From positions 26,953,956 through 27,017,955 of the forward strand of contig NC_051095.1 in the NCBI RefSeq assembly GCF_901709675.1: a DNA stretch of 64,000 nt, written 5' to 3'. Below the pieces are notes generated by a model. It saw nothing but the letters and a program-made list of their open reading frames with translations. It searched no databases and was not told the DNA's origin. The translations under genes and the position numbers were made by a program. The first letter of the stretch is position 1, and each line of letters opens with the position of its first letter. Origin of the DNA: Syngnathus acus (taxonomy: Eukaryota; Chordata; Actinopteri; Syngnathiformes; Syngnathidae). Below, piece by piece: positions 32,069 to 42,974 of the stretch.

Positions 32069-32071
32069 TTT

Positions 32072-32089
32072 TGGTGCCATGACCCGGAT
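32072..32089 (+). promoter_or_regulatory. retroviral primer-binding site, tRNA-His type
   Basis: tggtgccatgacccggat starts three bases after the LTR. It is close to the complement of the 3' end of tRNA-His (family knowledge); a few bases differ from the usual tggtgccgtgactcggat. Confidence 0.75.
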
Positions 32090-32433
32090 CCCTCACATCC
32101 CCACTGCTGGTCGATGGAGGACGATGTGCGGCATTGTCGCCAAGCCAGCGTCCATTAGGAGGACCTGGAAAAGAAAGACCTGAGAAGAAAATTCTTCGCC
32201 GGGCCAGCATCTTAGGTCTGCCTTCGTCTGACAACAGTGGATTGACGGGATCCGGAAGTGCAACGAACCAGGGGACATAAGTAAAAGCCCTAAAGTAAAG
32301 TTGTGGTGAAACGCGTAAAAGTAAAAGTGCACAGGAAAATATACAAGTAAATAGGCAGGACAGAAGATCTTAAGTCTTGTGGAAGGAGGGGTTGTTGTAG
32401 AGTCCCCCTCCGGATGAAGTGGCTCTTCTGGAG

Positions 32434-32521
32434 CAGTGGTTCTCAAACTGTTTTATATGTTTTAGTAAAATCTCACGCACCCACTAGAGTACCTCCGTGT
32501 ACCCCCATTTGACAACCACTG
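32434..32521. mobile_element. 88-bp hAT-type MITE
   Basis: Ends 'cagtggttctcaaactg' and 'atttgacaaccactg' are inverted. The flanking octamers ttctggag and ttctaaaa agree at 4 of 8 positions (the differences are all G to A or C-strand equivalent transitions), so the target duplication is only probable. It lies between two copies of a ~50-bp ERV leader repeat (32374 and 32570, 'gtagagtccccctccggatg'). Confidence 0.65.
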
Positions 32522-32969
32522 TTCTAAAAAGTACTACTTCGCGTTGGCAGGGCTGGGTAACAGGACTGTTGTCTTTAGTTACCAGGGAAGGAGGGGGTGT
32601 TGTAGAGTCCCCCTCCGGATGAAGCAGCTCTTTTTTTAAAGAGGACTTCGCGTAGGCAGGGATAAAAAACTTGTGGTTGAGAGAGTGACTGGTAGGATAA
32701 ATTGACTAAAGAGCAGTACTAGCAAATAACACAGGCAAGAAATTTGTTGAAAGGTCAATTTAAACCTGCATTGAGGATCCTCAAAGAAAAAATTTGAAAT
32801 AAAAATTGTTTTAACTAAAATACCAAATTAAGATGGGAAATAAAAATGGTAAATCTCGAGCTCTTGAAGGAGATGAGAAGTACATGGCGAGTAGATTTTC
32901 TAATCGTATGCGATATATGCCGAAGTGGAAGAAAAAGTATGGAGTACAAGGAAAGTTGAAAGTTGAAAT

Positions 32970-33614
32970 GTGGAGGAGAGTGTGGCTAGGAAGCCAAAGG
33001 GATTGAGAAAGGAAAGGAAAGAGAGAGAAGTGCATTGTGCTAGAGTGTGGTTGAAAGCTTCACAAGAGAGCAGAAAACAAATTCAAAAGACAAAAAATAG
33101 AAAGATAAAAAGTGATGAGGCCGCCATTCAATTAAGATTTGAAAAAGAATTCAGGTTGCACAGTGGCATCCCATTCAATGATGCAGCTGAGAGTGCTTAT
33201 CAGCAACATCTTAAAAATGCGCTCCTCACTGGTTTCCCCCCTGAATTAGGCAACTGGGTGAGGAAACACTTGGTGGAAGCGGACACTGCTTGTGTTACAA
33301 CAACCATGCAGTGGACCAGAGACGCTGACAAAGTGATCAAAAAAGGCAAAAGTTCTTATGTACTTCATCTAGATGATGCTGATAATGATCTAGATGAAGA
33401 TACAACAGTCTTCTTCCAAAGTTCCCAACGGGGCAGAGGAAGAGTTAGAGGCCAACGAGGCCGCAGGCCGCCATTCAATTCAAAATCTACATCAAATTTG
33501 GACTGTTGGAACTGTGGGAAGCGGGGACACTTGGCAAGAGCGTGTCGTCATGTAAAACAAAACCAATCAAAGGGTGGAGGAAGAGGCGGAGAAAAAGTCA
33601 AATTTTCAGCATGA
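32970..33614 (+). pseudogene. ERV gag remnant with zinc knuckle
   Basis: Open frame covering the C-terminal capsid and nucleocapsid part of a retroviral Gag. A basic Arg/Gly stretch is followed by one CCHC knuckle (C-x2-C-x4-H-x4-C, about 33512-33553). The N-terminal matrix part is not readable. Gag packages the viral RNA; this fragment alone would not assemble particles. The 3' end is a normal stop at 33612-33614. Confidence 0.75.
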
Positions 33615-35116
33615 CTAGCTTCCTCCCCCTTGACCGCTCATGCCCCTACAGAGAAAGAAATAATAGATGTCCATACAGCATGAGACATTCTGAGCGCATT
33701 AAAAGAAAAAAACACATGTAACCTTTGGTTTAGATTCATTGTCAGATTACAGAATGACAAATGACCAGAGATCAAATTATGTGTGCACACTAAAGTTAAA
33801 ATTTGCAAATCAAGTGGTAAAGAAATGCAAATTGCTTCTAAAAGATAAATAAAGAATTAGAATGTGCTGTCCTCGCGTGTGTGGGCGGGACCGGCTTCAT
33901 GATCGACTGCAGGAAATGGCCAGCCTGTGACGATTGATCATTGGTGCCGGGCCCCCACCTTTCGCGCGCGAGAGCTTTGCATGTGTGTGCGTATGTGTTA
34001 AAATGATGAAATTGGCTAAACTTTTAAGGCAAAGAAATTTGCTAGACTGTGGTCTATCCAATTTGCACCGCAAAACAGAAACAATTTTGAAAAATAAAAA
34101 TGAGAGGAAAAGAGAGAAATCTGTTTGCGGGCAGAAACTGATCCACACTAGTGCATATTAGTGTCGAGCCCTTGTGAGAAATTCGGGAAAAAAAGCTGAC
34201 AGAACATGCTTTCACGAATTGGAAGAAGCTAAATTGTGAATTTAAGACATTGCAATGCTACATTTAATAGGAATAATTGATTGGTTGTGTTATAAGATTA
34301 TACAAACTTCTATATGTGAGTTAGATCCGAGAGATTGAGTTCTTTAAATTTAAAAACAAAGAAAAAATCAGATTAATTTGCCAGCAGTTTTTTGTGTTGA
34401 GTTTTTTTTCTTTTTGATTGGTCGATTGTTCTATCAGGCACCTTAGGTAAAATTAGGATAAAGGTTGTGAGTTGAGAATGATATGTGAATGTTGTGTGGA
34501 GAACTTGGATAAATTGGGACCAATGTGATAGAAAGACTCCTTTTTGGAGACTGTGTGTGAGATGCAAATGAGCATTGATGAATGATTGCCTGAATGAAAG
34601 GAAAATACAGATTGAATGGTTGAAGTTGTTGGAGACTACTATGGGAAATTAGTAGAAAACCTTTGAAGAAAGAGTGATCTTGAGTAAGTTAAATGTTAAG
34701 AAAAAACCCAAAATAGTTGCTTTTGGATTGATAATTAACTAGAGACAAAAAAACTGGAGAACCAGTAACACATGCAGAAGATGTGTGAACCAGGAAATTG
34801 AGAAGCGTTTTGGAAAGAAAGTCAAATTAAATGATGATAGAATCATATGTAGAAAAGAACAGATCCTCCCAAAAAGTTTGTCAAGGTGTGAGGCATGGGC
34901 GTTGCCTAGCCTCAGAAGGAGGGAGGGAGTAGGACAGATAGTGAAAGATAGTAATAAAACAACACTTTACGACATATGGATTCTTTAATACATTTGGCGT
35001 CATACCATTAAGTTGAAATTTTCTCAAGCTTTTCAAACTTTTGCTTGAAGCAATCGGAAGATGATTGAAAAGTGACTAAATAAGCTTATGCGCTTCCCTG
35101 GCTAATCAACACTTGT
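33615..35116. other. ERV internal sequence, mostly unreadable
   Basis: Expected position of protease and RT start. Only short open frames with no motif are seen; heavily decayed or deleted. Confidence 0.5.
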
Positions 35117-35665
35117 TTGAATGAAAAGGAGGAGGGGGAATTGGATGGGCTTCCTGAAAAACTGTGGACAAAGGGCCCATCTGATGTAGGACTTTTAACG
35201 TCCATTCCCCCAGTACAGATCAAACCAAGATCAGAGTGGCATCCAAGAGTTAAGCACTATCCTTTAAAACAGGAGGCAATAAATGGGATAGCCCCTGTCA
35301 TACATGGTCTTTGGTCAGGAGGAATCATTAGGAAGTGCTCAAACTCTTCCCGCAAATATCATACTTGCCTAGTTCAAAAGGGCAATAAAATTGACTACAA
35401 GAGTTGCAAAAAACAGACGAAGAACAGTCTGTGGCAGATAGCATGATCAGAGCACTCAAACTGAAAGATGTGTCAAATGCAACTTTACTGCCGCCTGATC
35501 TTTCTTCCCCACAGGTCAACAACCGCTCCAAGCCAGGAGACTGAGATGACATAAAGGTCGTCAAAAAGGACAAACTGGTGGGAGGGGCCATTCCAAGTCT
35601 TGCTGACCAGCCCCACTGCACTGAACATTGCTGGAAGGCCCAGCTGGTTTCCCCTCAGCCACTGG
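35117..35665 (+). pseudogene. ERV pol remnants: RT start fused near integrase end
   Basis: 35147-35350 reads like the first part of a class I retroviral RT (LPEKLWTKGPSDVGLL, then HYPLKQEAINGI). After about 100 unclear bases, 35500-35665 reads in two frames like the end of integrase (SKPGD near 35533; GPFQVLLTSPTAL, then AGRPSWFPLSHW, about 35587-35660). The YxDD active site, RNase H and the integrase catalytic core are absent. It cannot make a working polymerase. Confidence 0.65.
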
Positions 35666-35699
35666 ACGTTACAGAGAGTGCTGTACCCCATTTTCGGAG

Positions 35700-37041
35700 T
35701 GGGGGAAAGTCTGAATACAAAGGGGCCTCATCGTTTAGGGCGGGGCGTCTCAATGTTGGTGAAGAATCCATAAGATCCCCACTGACTGGCAATGGGAAAT
35801 ATCGGTGTCTCTGCCATCCTAGTAGCAACGGGGCTCCACATGCCAGGTGGATCCTCTGCTGCGTTGTGGTTGTAGCGTGCTATGGTCTATGGGCTCATCT
35901 GAATAGACCAATTGACAATGTTGACCATGGAAAAAGATGGTCACATGATGAGAACTTTGAGGACTGGTCATGGGACCCCAGAAACCCATACAAAACCAAC
36001 ACTTGGTATCAGGGTGTGATGTTCACTGTGAGATCCTACACACAGGAGGGATGCTATGTGTGTTCCAAACCCCCCCTTCCTCCACGCAAGTTCACCTGGA
36101 GGCCAGAACAATGACTGTCACTGAAGCGAAATGCATGACCTCTGTGGGAGGGGTTGGATTTCAACACCGTGCTGTCACAGTCAGTGATGCTACCCCTACC
36201 GTCCTGGACTCACAGAAAATAACCTGTGATCGAACTCTTTTGGATTACCGTTTTTTTCCGTGTATAATACGCCCCCATGTATAATACGCACCCTAACAAT
36301 GGCATGTTGATGCTGGAAAAAAGCCTGTACCCATGTATAATACGCACCCAATTTTATTTTTTATTTATTTTATTTTTTTCCTTTTTTTTTTTTTTAAAAG
36401 TCCCAATGATCGTCACACACGCAGGGAGGCAATGGGTCCCATTTTTATAGTCTTTGGTATGGTCTTAACTAGGCTGGATGTATTATTTTTGTTGGCGTTG
36501 ATTTCTCCGACTGCCCCTAAAGGCACCACCGCGATCAGATGAAAAGAGAGGAAAGTGACGTGCGGACATGTGAAAAAGGCGGCTCTGTATGGGAGAGACG
36601 TTGAAGAGGAATAAAAACACCCTTGGAAACCAAAACTTGCCCCTCGTCGTGACTCGGAGCCGCAACAAATGTTTCGGATTTGTGTAGGGTACATTGTGAC
36701 AGCAAACGAGCAGGTGATCGAGCAAGCGTCTGATACGAGAGCATTGCGTTCGTATGGAGCGTGTTTGAAGTGAACAGCAGAGACGAAAGGAACAAGGCAA
36801 AGTGTTGTGAAATAAAATATTACCTGTAATACGCATTTTGTTATTTGCTGATTGTATTAAACTATCACATTCATTGTCAGTCAAGAAGAGAAGAGGACTA
36901 TTATCCCTTCTTTGACGAAATGACCAGAGCACAGTACAAACACACTACTGTTCTTTCGGTAATTATTCAACCCACATTCTTTCACAACATGACAAGAAGA
37001 GAACAATACATAAATCAATACTCGTACCAGTACCATGATTT

Positions 37042-37077
<36 letters not shown>

Positions 37078-38205
37078 AAATAAAAAAAAAACAATTTTTT
37101 TAAAAATTGTACCCATGTATAATGCGCACCCCAGATTTTAGGACAATAAATTAGTTAAATTTTGCGTATTATACACGGAAAAAAACGGTAGTCCCAATGA
37201 GACTGTTGAAGGACGATAGATGCCACAAGTGGCCTAAACAAAAAGACTACCTGGAATGGACTACACGTGTTTCATCCAAGAAAATGAAACTCACGAATGC
37301 ATTAACGACTGCTCTCCAGGAGGAAACTGGATGGGAGCTTTGGACATCACCACTGAGTGCCAGGATAGGAGAGCCATTTCAAGGCGTCAGGGCTCTACTA
37401 CCGGACGAGACCTACTTCATTCAGAATGGCTCGTGGCTTTGTGGTCACAAGAGTTGTCCGATGCTGCCCGCCAACTGGACACGAGTGTGTGCACCAGTGT
37501 AGGTGGCCGACCACACCTACAGGATACAACATCATCAACTGACGACAGCACACAACTCTTCTGGACGTCGACGCAGGGCTGTTGCAGCCTTTGAACCACA
37601 TTACCCCGTCTGGGGTGCGAATGTCCCTGACAGCCACAAAGTGTGGTCCGTCGGAGACAGAATCGTTCATGCGCGTTTTCCTTGGATCGGAGTTGGAAAA
37701 CAATCACTCTTCATCGAGACACTGAACTATCGTTTCCAATCTTTTCTGAATCTCTCCCGCTGCAGGTCAATGATGGACAGAACAGAGAGATTCAGGCTAT
37801 TAGACTGATGGTCTTGCAAAACAAGTTGATTCTGGACTTTATGACTGCAGAGCAAGGTGGCGTGTGGCACATCAGTGGGACTTCCTGTTGCACATACATT
37901 CCAGGAGTTAATGACACTCACGGTGTGAAATCGTCTGCAATTGTGGATACTATATATATTTTTATTTCGAAAAAGTTCACGACGCCGTGAACTCACTGAA
38001 GAATTTACAGCAGGCCATGTCGGAGGATAAAATCCCACATCAATGGGATTTCTTTTCATGGCTATTCTCTGGCGCTTGGTGGCAACTGCTGTTGAAACTT
38101 GTGACTCCTATGCTTGTTGTGCTGGTATTGCTGTGCTCGTTTACAACCTGTGTTATCGCATGTTTGAAGTCAGCTGTATCAAGATCTGTCTTCTACCGTA
38201 GCTGA
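35700..38205 (+). pseudogene. ERV env remnant, split by a MITE
   Basis: A signal-peptide-like hydrophobic run lies near 35848-35900. The surface-subunit part has scattered Cys and aromatic residues and continues to 36245; the MITE 36248-37188 then interrupts it. A basic furin-type cleavage run (four Arg) is at about 37566-37577. The transmembrane subunit region carries the heptad and CC stretch at about 37814-37900. At the first Cys position of the usual C-x6-CC there is a Trp. A membrane anchor lies at about 38085-38165. Several frameshifts. Not functional as it stands. Confidence 0.75.
36248..37188. mobile_element. TA-flanked MITE, 'ccatgtataatgcgc' family, copy 2
   Basis: Ends 'ccgtttttttccgtgtataa' and 'ttatacacggaaaaaaacgg' with TA at 36246-36247 and 37189-37190. 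Shares almost its whole length with 7595-8861, except for a deletion in the SINE remnant ('cacacacgca' joined to 'gggaggcaat') and loss of the segment around 8410-8700. A poly-A run lies at 37048-37075. Confidence 0.93.
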
Positions 38206-38436
38206 AGTGCGAATACAACATCTTGGGCATGTTGAATGTGACGATTTTAATGCGCTGCGGACAGAAGATTGCGATAATGCTGATTGGACGTTTTTCACAG
38301 AAACTTGATTTGACCGTCGAAAATGCCTCACAAGTGATGAATACAATGATGTTTCTGTGTTTTTTTTATTTTTCTATCTTCATTATATTTTCTTGCTTAT
38401 GTTTGTTAATCGGGGTGACATAATCATATGATAAAC

Positions 38437-38444
38437 AGGAGGGA
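38437..38444 (+). promoter_or_regulatory. ERV polypurine tract
   Basis: aggaggga, two bases before the 3' LTR; the normal position for priming plus-strand DNA. Confidence 0.7.
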
Positions 38445-38446
38445 TA

Positions 38447-38858
38447 TGTTAGGGTTGATAGATTAGTTTCATCCTATGCTTATGTTTGAATGTAACCTGT
38501 AATAATTAACCAAACTTGTCATGTCTTGACAAAGTAGTAGAACAAAGTGCTAAGATCCTTTGAATTGATTGACCAGCTGCAGAGGAAGCAATCTAAGTTG
38601 TTCTGTTTACACAACATCGTAAAACACCCCTGCTATGCTTTGACCAGCGGCCAGGGGTTCACCCCCATCCTGACCACTCTCACCCTCACCCTGCTTCTCT
38701 CAATAAAAACTCTCTTGCATGAATCCAAAGTCTGACTTCGTTTGATCATCGCTGTATGCACGATGACGAACGAGCTCTCCACTTGCAAGTGTTCAAAAGG
38801 CATACTGTCTCCCGTGTGGTTCTTGCCAAATAAGTTAGAGTGAGCACCACTCTAACAG
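38447..38858 (+). repeat. 3' LTR
   Basis: 412 bp, tgttagggtt...ctctaaca, AATAAA at 38702-38707. The same family gave the solo LTR at 26172-26501. Confidence 0.95.
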
Positions 38859-38863
38859 CTCCC

Positions 38864-39768
38864 TCCACTCAGCCGATAGGTGCATGAAATTATTCGCTCA
38901 AAAGATTCAATCCATTAGGGATGAGATCACGGTGATCGTTCCAATCACTCAGTCAAGACTGCCGATTACAGGAGCTGACGATCATGCGATATTCCTCTCA
39001 AATTTTAAAAGTGTGTCCCTTGAAAGGCTTACACAATTGGCTATGGGGCTAAACAAACAACGTGTTTACTGGACCCGCTTCCAGCCAACCTCGTTCAAGA
39101 ATTATTTCAGATTTTAGGGCCGTCAGTCTTGAATATAGTTAATCTCTGTCTCCTCTGGCATCATGCCAACAGTCTTTAAAACCCCTATTATTAAACCGTT
39201 ACTGAAGCAACCAAACCTCGATCGGGACCGTCTCAGTTATTATAGGGCGGTTGCAAAACTCACGTTCATAGCAAAAATTCTTGAAAAAGTAGTAGCGCAG
39301 CAGCTTAATGATTACGTGGTCGCTATCAATTGATTTGAATCGTTTCAGTCTGATTTTTGAGCAAACCACTCCATTGAGACAGCACTTGCTAGAGTGACCA
39401 ATGATCTCCTCATAGCTATGGATTCACCTCATCGGTACTATTATTACTTGATCTTAGCGCCGCCTTCGACACTGTAGATTTCAATATTTTATTAGAGGGC
39501 CTTAAAACGTGTTGGTATTTCAGGGTCAGCACTTCCCTGGTTTAATTCCTATCTATCTGACAGGACCCACCGCATGGTCCATGGCAACACGACCTCTGAG
39601 CTCACTAATGTTACGTGTGGTGTCTGGCAGGGATCGGTACTCGGACTAATACTATTTAGTATTTAAATGATTCCGCTTGGGGACATCATACGTAAATACA
39701 ACATTAGTTTTCAATTTTATGCGGCTGACACCCTATTTATATATGCCGTTATCGATTACAACGCTCTG
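38864..39768 (+). pseudogene. decayed LINE, RT part
   Basis: Continues the LINE of 31040-31336. Recognisable blocks with many stops are FAQKIQSIRDEI (38885), LLLDLSAAFDTVDFNILLEG (about 39440-39500, catalytic Asp region) and CGVWQGS (39617). It joins Rex3 sequence at about 39768. Clade uncertain, L2/CR1-like. Confidence 0.6.
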
Positions 39769-39769
39769 T

Positions 39770-41912
39770 GAGGGTCTGCTGGGAACGTCTGGCAGAATCC
39801 CCTGTCAGGAAGAGCTTCAACTCCCACCTCCGGCAGAGCTTTTCCCACGTCCCGGGGGAGGCGGGGGACATTGAGCCCGAGTGGACCATGTTCCGCGCCT
39901 CCATTGTTGAGGCGGCCGACCGGAGCTGTGGCCGTAAGGTCGTTGGTGCCTGTCGTGGCGGCAATCCCCGAACCCGCTGGTGGACACCGGCTGTATGGGA
40001 TGCCGTCAAGCTGAAGAAGGAGTCCTATCGGGCCGTTTTGGCCTGCGGGACTCCGGAGGCAGCTGACAGGTACCGGATGGCCAAGCGGAACGCGGCTTCG
40101 GCGGTTGCTGAGGTAAAAACCCGGGAGTGGGAGGAGTTTGACGAGGCCATGGAGAATGACTTCCGGACGGCTTCGAGGAAATTCTGGTCCACCATCCGGC
40201 GTCTCAGGAGGTGGAAGCAGTGCAACGTCAACGCTGTTTACAGTGGGGATGGCGTGCTGCTGACCTCGACTCGGGACGTCGTGAGTCGGTGGGGAGAATA
40301 TTTCGAAGACCTCCTCAATTCCACCTACACACCTTCCATTGTGGAAGCAGGGCCTGGAGACTCTGAGGCGGACTCTCCAATCTCTGGGGTCGAAGTCACT
40401 GAGGTAGTTAAAAAACTCCTCGGTGGCAAGGCCTCGGGGGTGGATGAGATCCGCCCGGAGTTCTTTAAGGCTCTGGATGTTGTGGGGTTGTCATGGCTGA
40501 CACGCCTCTACAACATTGCGTGGACATCGGGGACAGTGCCTCTGGATTGGCAGACTGGGGTGGTGGTTCCCCTCTTTAAGAAGGGGGATCGGAGGGTGTT
40601 CCAATTACAGGGGAATCACACTCCTCAGCCTCCCTGGTAAGGTCTATTCAGGGGTGCTGGAGAGGAGGGTCCGTCGAGAGGTCAAACCTCGGATTCAGGA
40701 GGAGCAGTGTGGCTTTCGTCCTGGACGTGGAACAGTGGACCAGCTCTACACCCTTGGCAGGATCCTCGAGGGTGCATGGGAGTTCGCCCAACCAGTCCAC
40801 ATGTGTTTTGTGGACTTGGGGAAGGCGTTCGACCGTGTCCCTCGGGAGGTTCTGTGGAGGGTGCTTCGGGAGTACGGGGTGCCGAGCCAACTGATAAGGG
40901 CGGTTCGGCCCCTGTATCACCGATGCCAGAGTTTGGTCTGCATTTCCGGCAGTAAGTCGGATTCGTTCCCAGTGAGGGTTGGACTCCGCCAAGGCTGCCC
41001 TTTGTCACCGATTCTGTTCATAATTTTTATGGACAGAATTTCTAGGCGCAGCCGAGGCGTTGAGGGGGTCCGGTTTGGGGACCTCAGCATCGCGTCTCTG
41101 CTTTTTGCAGACGACGTGGTGCTGTTGGCTTCTTCAGGCCGTGATCTCCAGCTCTCACTGGAGCGGATCGCAGCCGAGTGTGAACCGGTCGGGATGAGGG
41201 TCAGCACCTCCAAATCCGAGTCCATGGTCCTCGGTCGGAAAAGGGTGGCATGCCCTCTCCGGATCGGGGATGAGATCCTGCCCCAAGTGGAGGAGTTCAA
41301 GTATCTTGGGGTCTTGTTCACGAGTGAGGGCAGGATGGAGCGCGAGATCGACAGGCGGATCGGTGCAGCGTCGGCAGTAATGCGGACTCTGTACCGGTCC
41401 GTCGTGGTAAAGAGAGAGCTGAGCCAAAAGGCAAAGCTCTCAATTTACCGGTCGATTTACGCTCCTACCCACACCTATGGGGTCGTGATCGAAAGAACGA
41501 GATTCCGGATACAAGCGGCCGAAATGAGTTTTCTCCGCAGGATGTCCAGGCTCTCCCTTAGAGATAGGGTGAGAAGCTCGGTCATCCAGGAGAGACTGAG
41601 TAGAGTCGCTACTCCTCCACGTTGAGAGGAGCCAGATGAGATGGCTCGGGCATCTCATCAGGATGCCTCCTGGACGCCTCCCTGGGGAGGTGTTCCGGGC
41701 ATGTCCCACCGGTAGGAGACCCCGGGGACGACCCAGGACGTGCTGGAGAGACTATGTCTCTCAGCTGGCCTGGGAACACCTTGGGATCCCCCGGGATGAG
41801 CTGGATGAAGTGGCTGGGGAGAGGGAAGTCTGGGAGTCCCTCCTAAAGCTGCTGCCCCCGCGACCCGACCCCGGATAAGCGGAAGAAGAAGGATGGATGA
41901 ATGGATGGATAA
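39770..41912 (+). pseudogene. Rex3/RTE-clade LINE, RT domain
   Basis: 5'-truncated: the endonuclease is missing. Linker from FNSHLRQSFSHVPGE (39798). RT: GGKASGVDEIRPEFFKA (40425), VVPLFKKGD (40563), a 2-bp loss at about 40598, SNYRGITLLSLPGK (frame +1), EEQCGFRPGRGTVDQLYTL, FVDLGKAFDRVPREVLWRVL (40807, catalytic Asp), VGLRQGCPLSPILFI, LLFADDVVLLAS (41098, FADD) and KYLGVLFTSEGRME. A second frame change near 41590-41625 precedes RWLGHLIRMPPGRLPGEVFR (41639) and the end at 41878. The tail 'gatggatgaatggatgg' at 41892-41912 is typical of Rex3. Otherwise the RT frame is open. Confidence 0.88.
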
Positions 41913-41999
41913 ATTAAAATCAAAGTGAGGTGCAATCACAGCCTGCTTCCAAGTCCTTTTTTCTCCTGTTGAATTGCACCTAAATGAAAATCATATTTA

Positions 42000-42443
42000 A
42001 TTCCTATTTAAATTCCTAACTATAGGCTACGCTACGATCTATGGTCAAATGTTACATCAATGGAATAGTACGTTCAAACTGACGCATTGACTCGGGCAGC
42101 AGTTTTCTCCCATGACTTCACTCTCTCTGCTGTTTCAGCTGTATTAGATTTGCGGTGAAAAATAAGTTTGTACTTGCCGTAGGCTTGCATAAGGACCTCC
42201 AACTCCATTGTGGTAAAATAAGGTGATCTGTTTTCTCGTGGTATCGGGGCTCGATTGCTAATGGCTTTTTATAGGAGTTGTGCACACGCATAACTCCATG
42301 TTAACATACTCAGAGTTGATTGAACTAACTCAGATCAGCTTTTCTGGAACCAAATACATGGAGGTTCCCATCTCAGAGTAAGTCAACTCAGAGTTCAGGG
42401 ATAGACTCAGAGTATGTTGAACCTGCTTTCTGGTATACCCCCC
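42000..42443 (-). mobile_element. PIF/Harbinger fragment
   Basis: The right end is an element start on the minus strand: 'ggggtataccagaaagcagg' then ttcaac, with repeated actcagagt/gagttga blocks (42300-42420), the usual Harbinger subterminal pattern in fish. It is followed by a short Myb/SANT-like ORF. The 3' end is lost near 42000. Confidence 0.7.
42074..42208 (-). CDS. Harbinger Myb/SANT-like accessory protein, first exon
   Basis: 44 codons plus stop. MELEVLMQAYGKYKLIF, then KSNTAETAERVKSWEKTAAR, then VNASV. It resembles the first helices of the Myb/SANT-like DNA-binding protein that PIF/Harbinger elements encode beside their nuclease. The stop may be just past a splice donor that is no longer clear, so this is likely exon 1 of a longer gene now lost. 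Too short to act as a full three-helix domain. Confidence 0.6.
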   Translation of the reverse strand: MELEVLMQAYGKYKLIFHRKSNTAETAERVKSWEKTAARVNASV

Positions 42444-42890
42444 AGAACTTTTTGCAAACCCACAAGAGTACATTTACAATGGTAATTTATCATATTAAAT
42501 TTAGGACTCAAAATAGGTTCCACTGTATTTTGCCAAACAGATACTACACTTTTACAATGTGTCTGTAAAGCTACTTCACCGCGCTCAATACTTGTATTAC
42601 AGTTTAGAATTAAAAATTGTATAAATTACTTGTAGCATTATCAAAGGTTTTGTAGTGGCATCAATTTACAAATAGAACAAATGAATTACCTTGATATTAT
42701 TTTCAAAGTGACGAATTAAGTGACAAGTCAACCAGCGTCATTGTGTTTCATTTTTCACTACACTGAAACAAACGTAAAAACAACTTATTGAGCTGAATTT
42801 TGTTATTCTGCTGTAAATCCGCAATGGATAAATTTTTCTACCACCATAAATGAATAAATCTCATCGCAGCAGTTATGGAGGCTTTCGTAC
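42444..42890 (-). other. elf2 intron sequence without recognised repeat
   Basis: AT-rich, no coding or repeat signature seen. Confidence 0.5.
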
Positions 42891-42974
42891 TTGTTGAGGC
42901 TCCTCCACCATCGTGACATACTCCACTATATTCCCTCCTCCATCGGACACCACCACAGAGGTCATCACTCATTC
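42891..42974 (-). CDS. elf2: elf2 exon with start codon
   Basis: 84-bp exon, coding from ATG at 42963-42965: MTSVVVSDGGGNIVEYVTMV then EEPQQ, 25 codons, phase 0 at the donor gtacga. Human ELF2 (long form) starts MTSAVVDSGG, which supports this start. Acceptor cttgttttcctag before 42974, so at least one non-coding exon lies upstream. A second ATG (42970-42972), 7 bases upstream and out of frame, opens an overlapping reading frame. The downstream intron is 13.8 kb and full of transposons. Confidence 0.88.

Larger units (their letters stand above)
31337..38858 (+). mobile_element. endogenous retrovirus, class I-like, deleted pol
   Basis: Two LTRs (31337-32068 and 38447-38858) with TG...CA ends and a 5-bp target duplication gctcc (31332-31336, 38859-38863). 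Order: LTR, His-type primer site, gag remnant, first residues of RT, end of integrase, env, purine tract, LTR. Most of pol, including the RT active site, RNase H and the integrase core, is gone. Nested in it are a SINE in the 5' LTR, a short hAT MITE (32434-32521) and a TA-MITE in env (36248-37188). The LTRs differ at roughly 15-20 positions by eye over about 410 bp, so it is not a very recent insertion. It lies in an elf2 intron, antisense to that gene. Confidence 0.92.
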
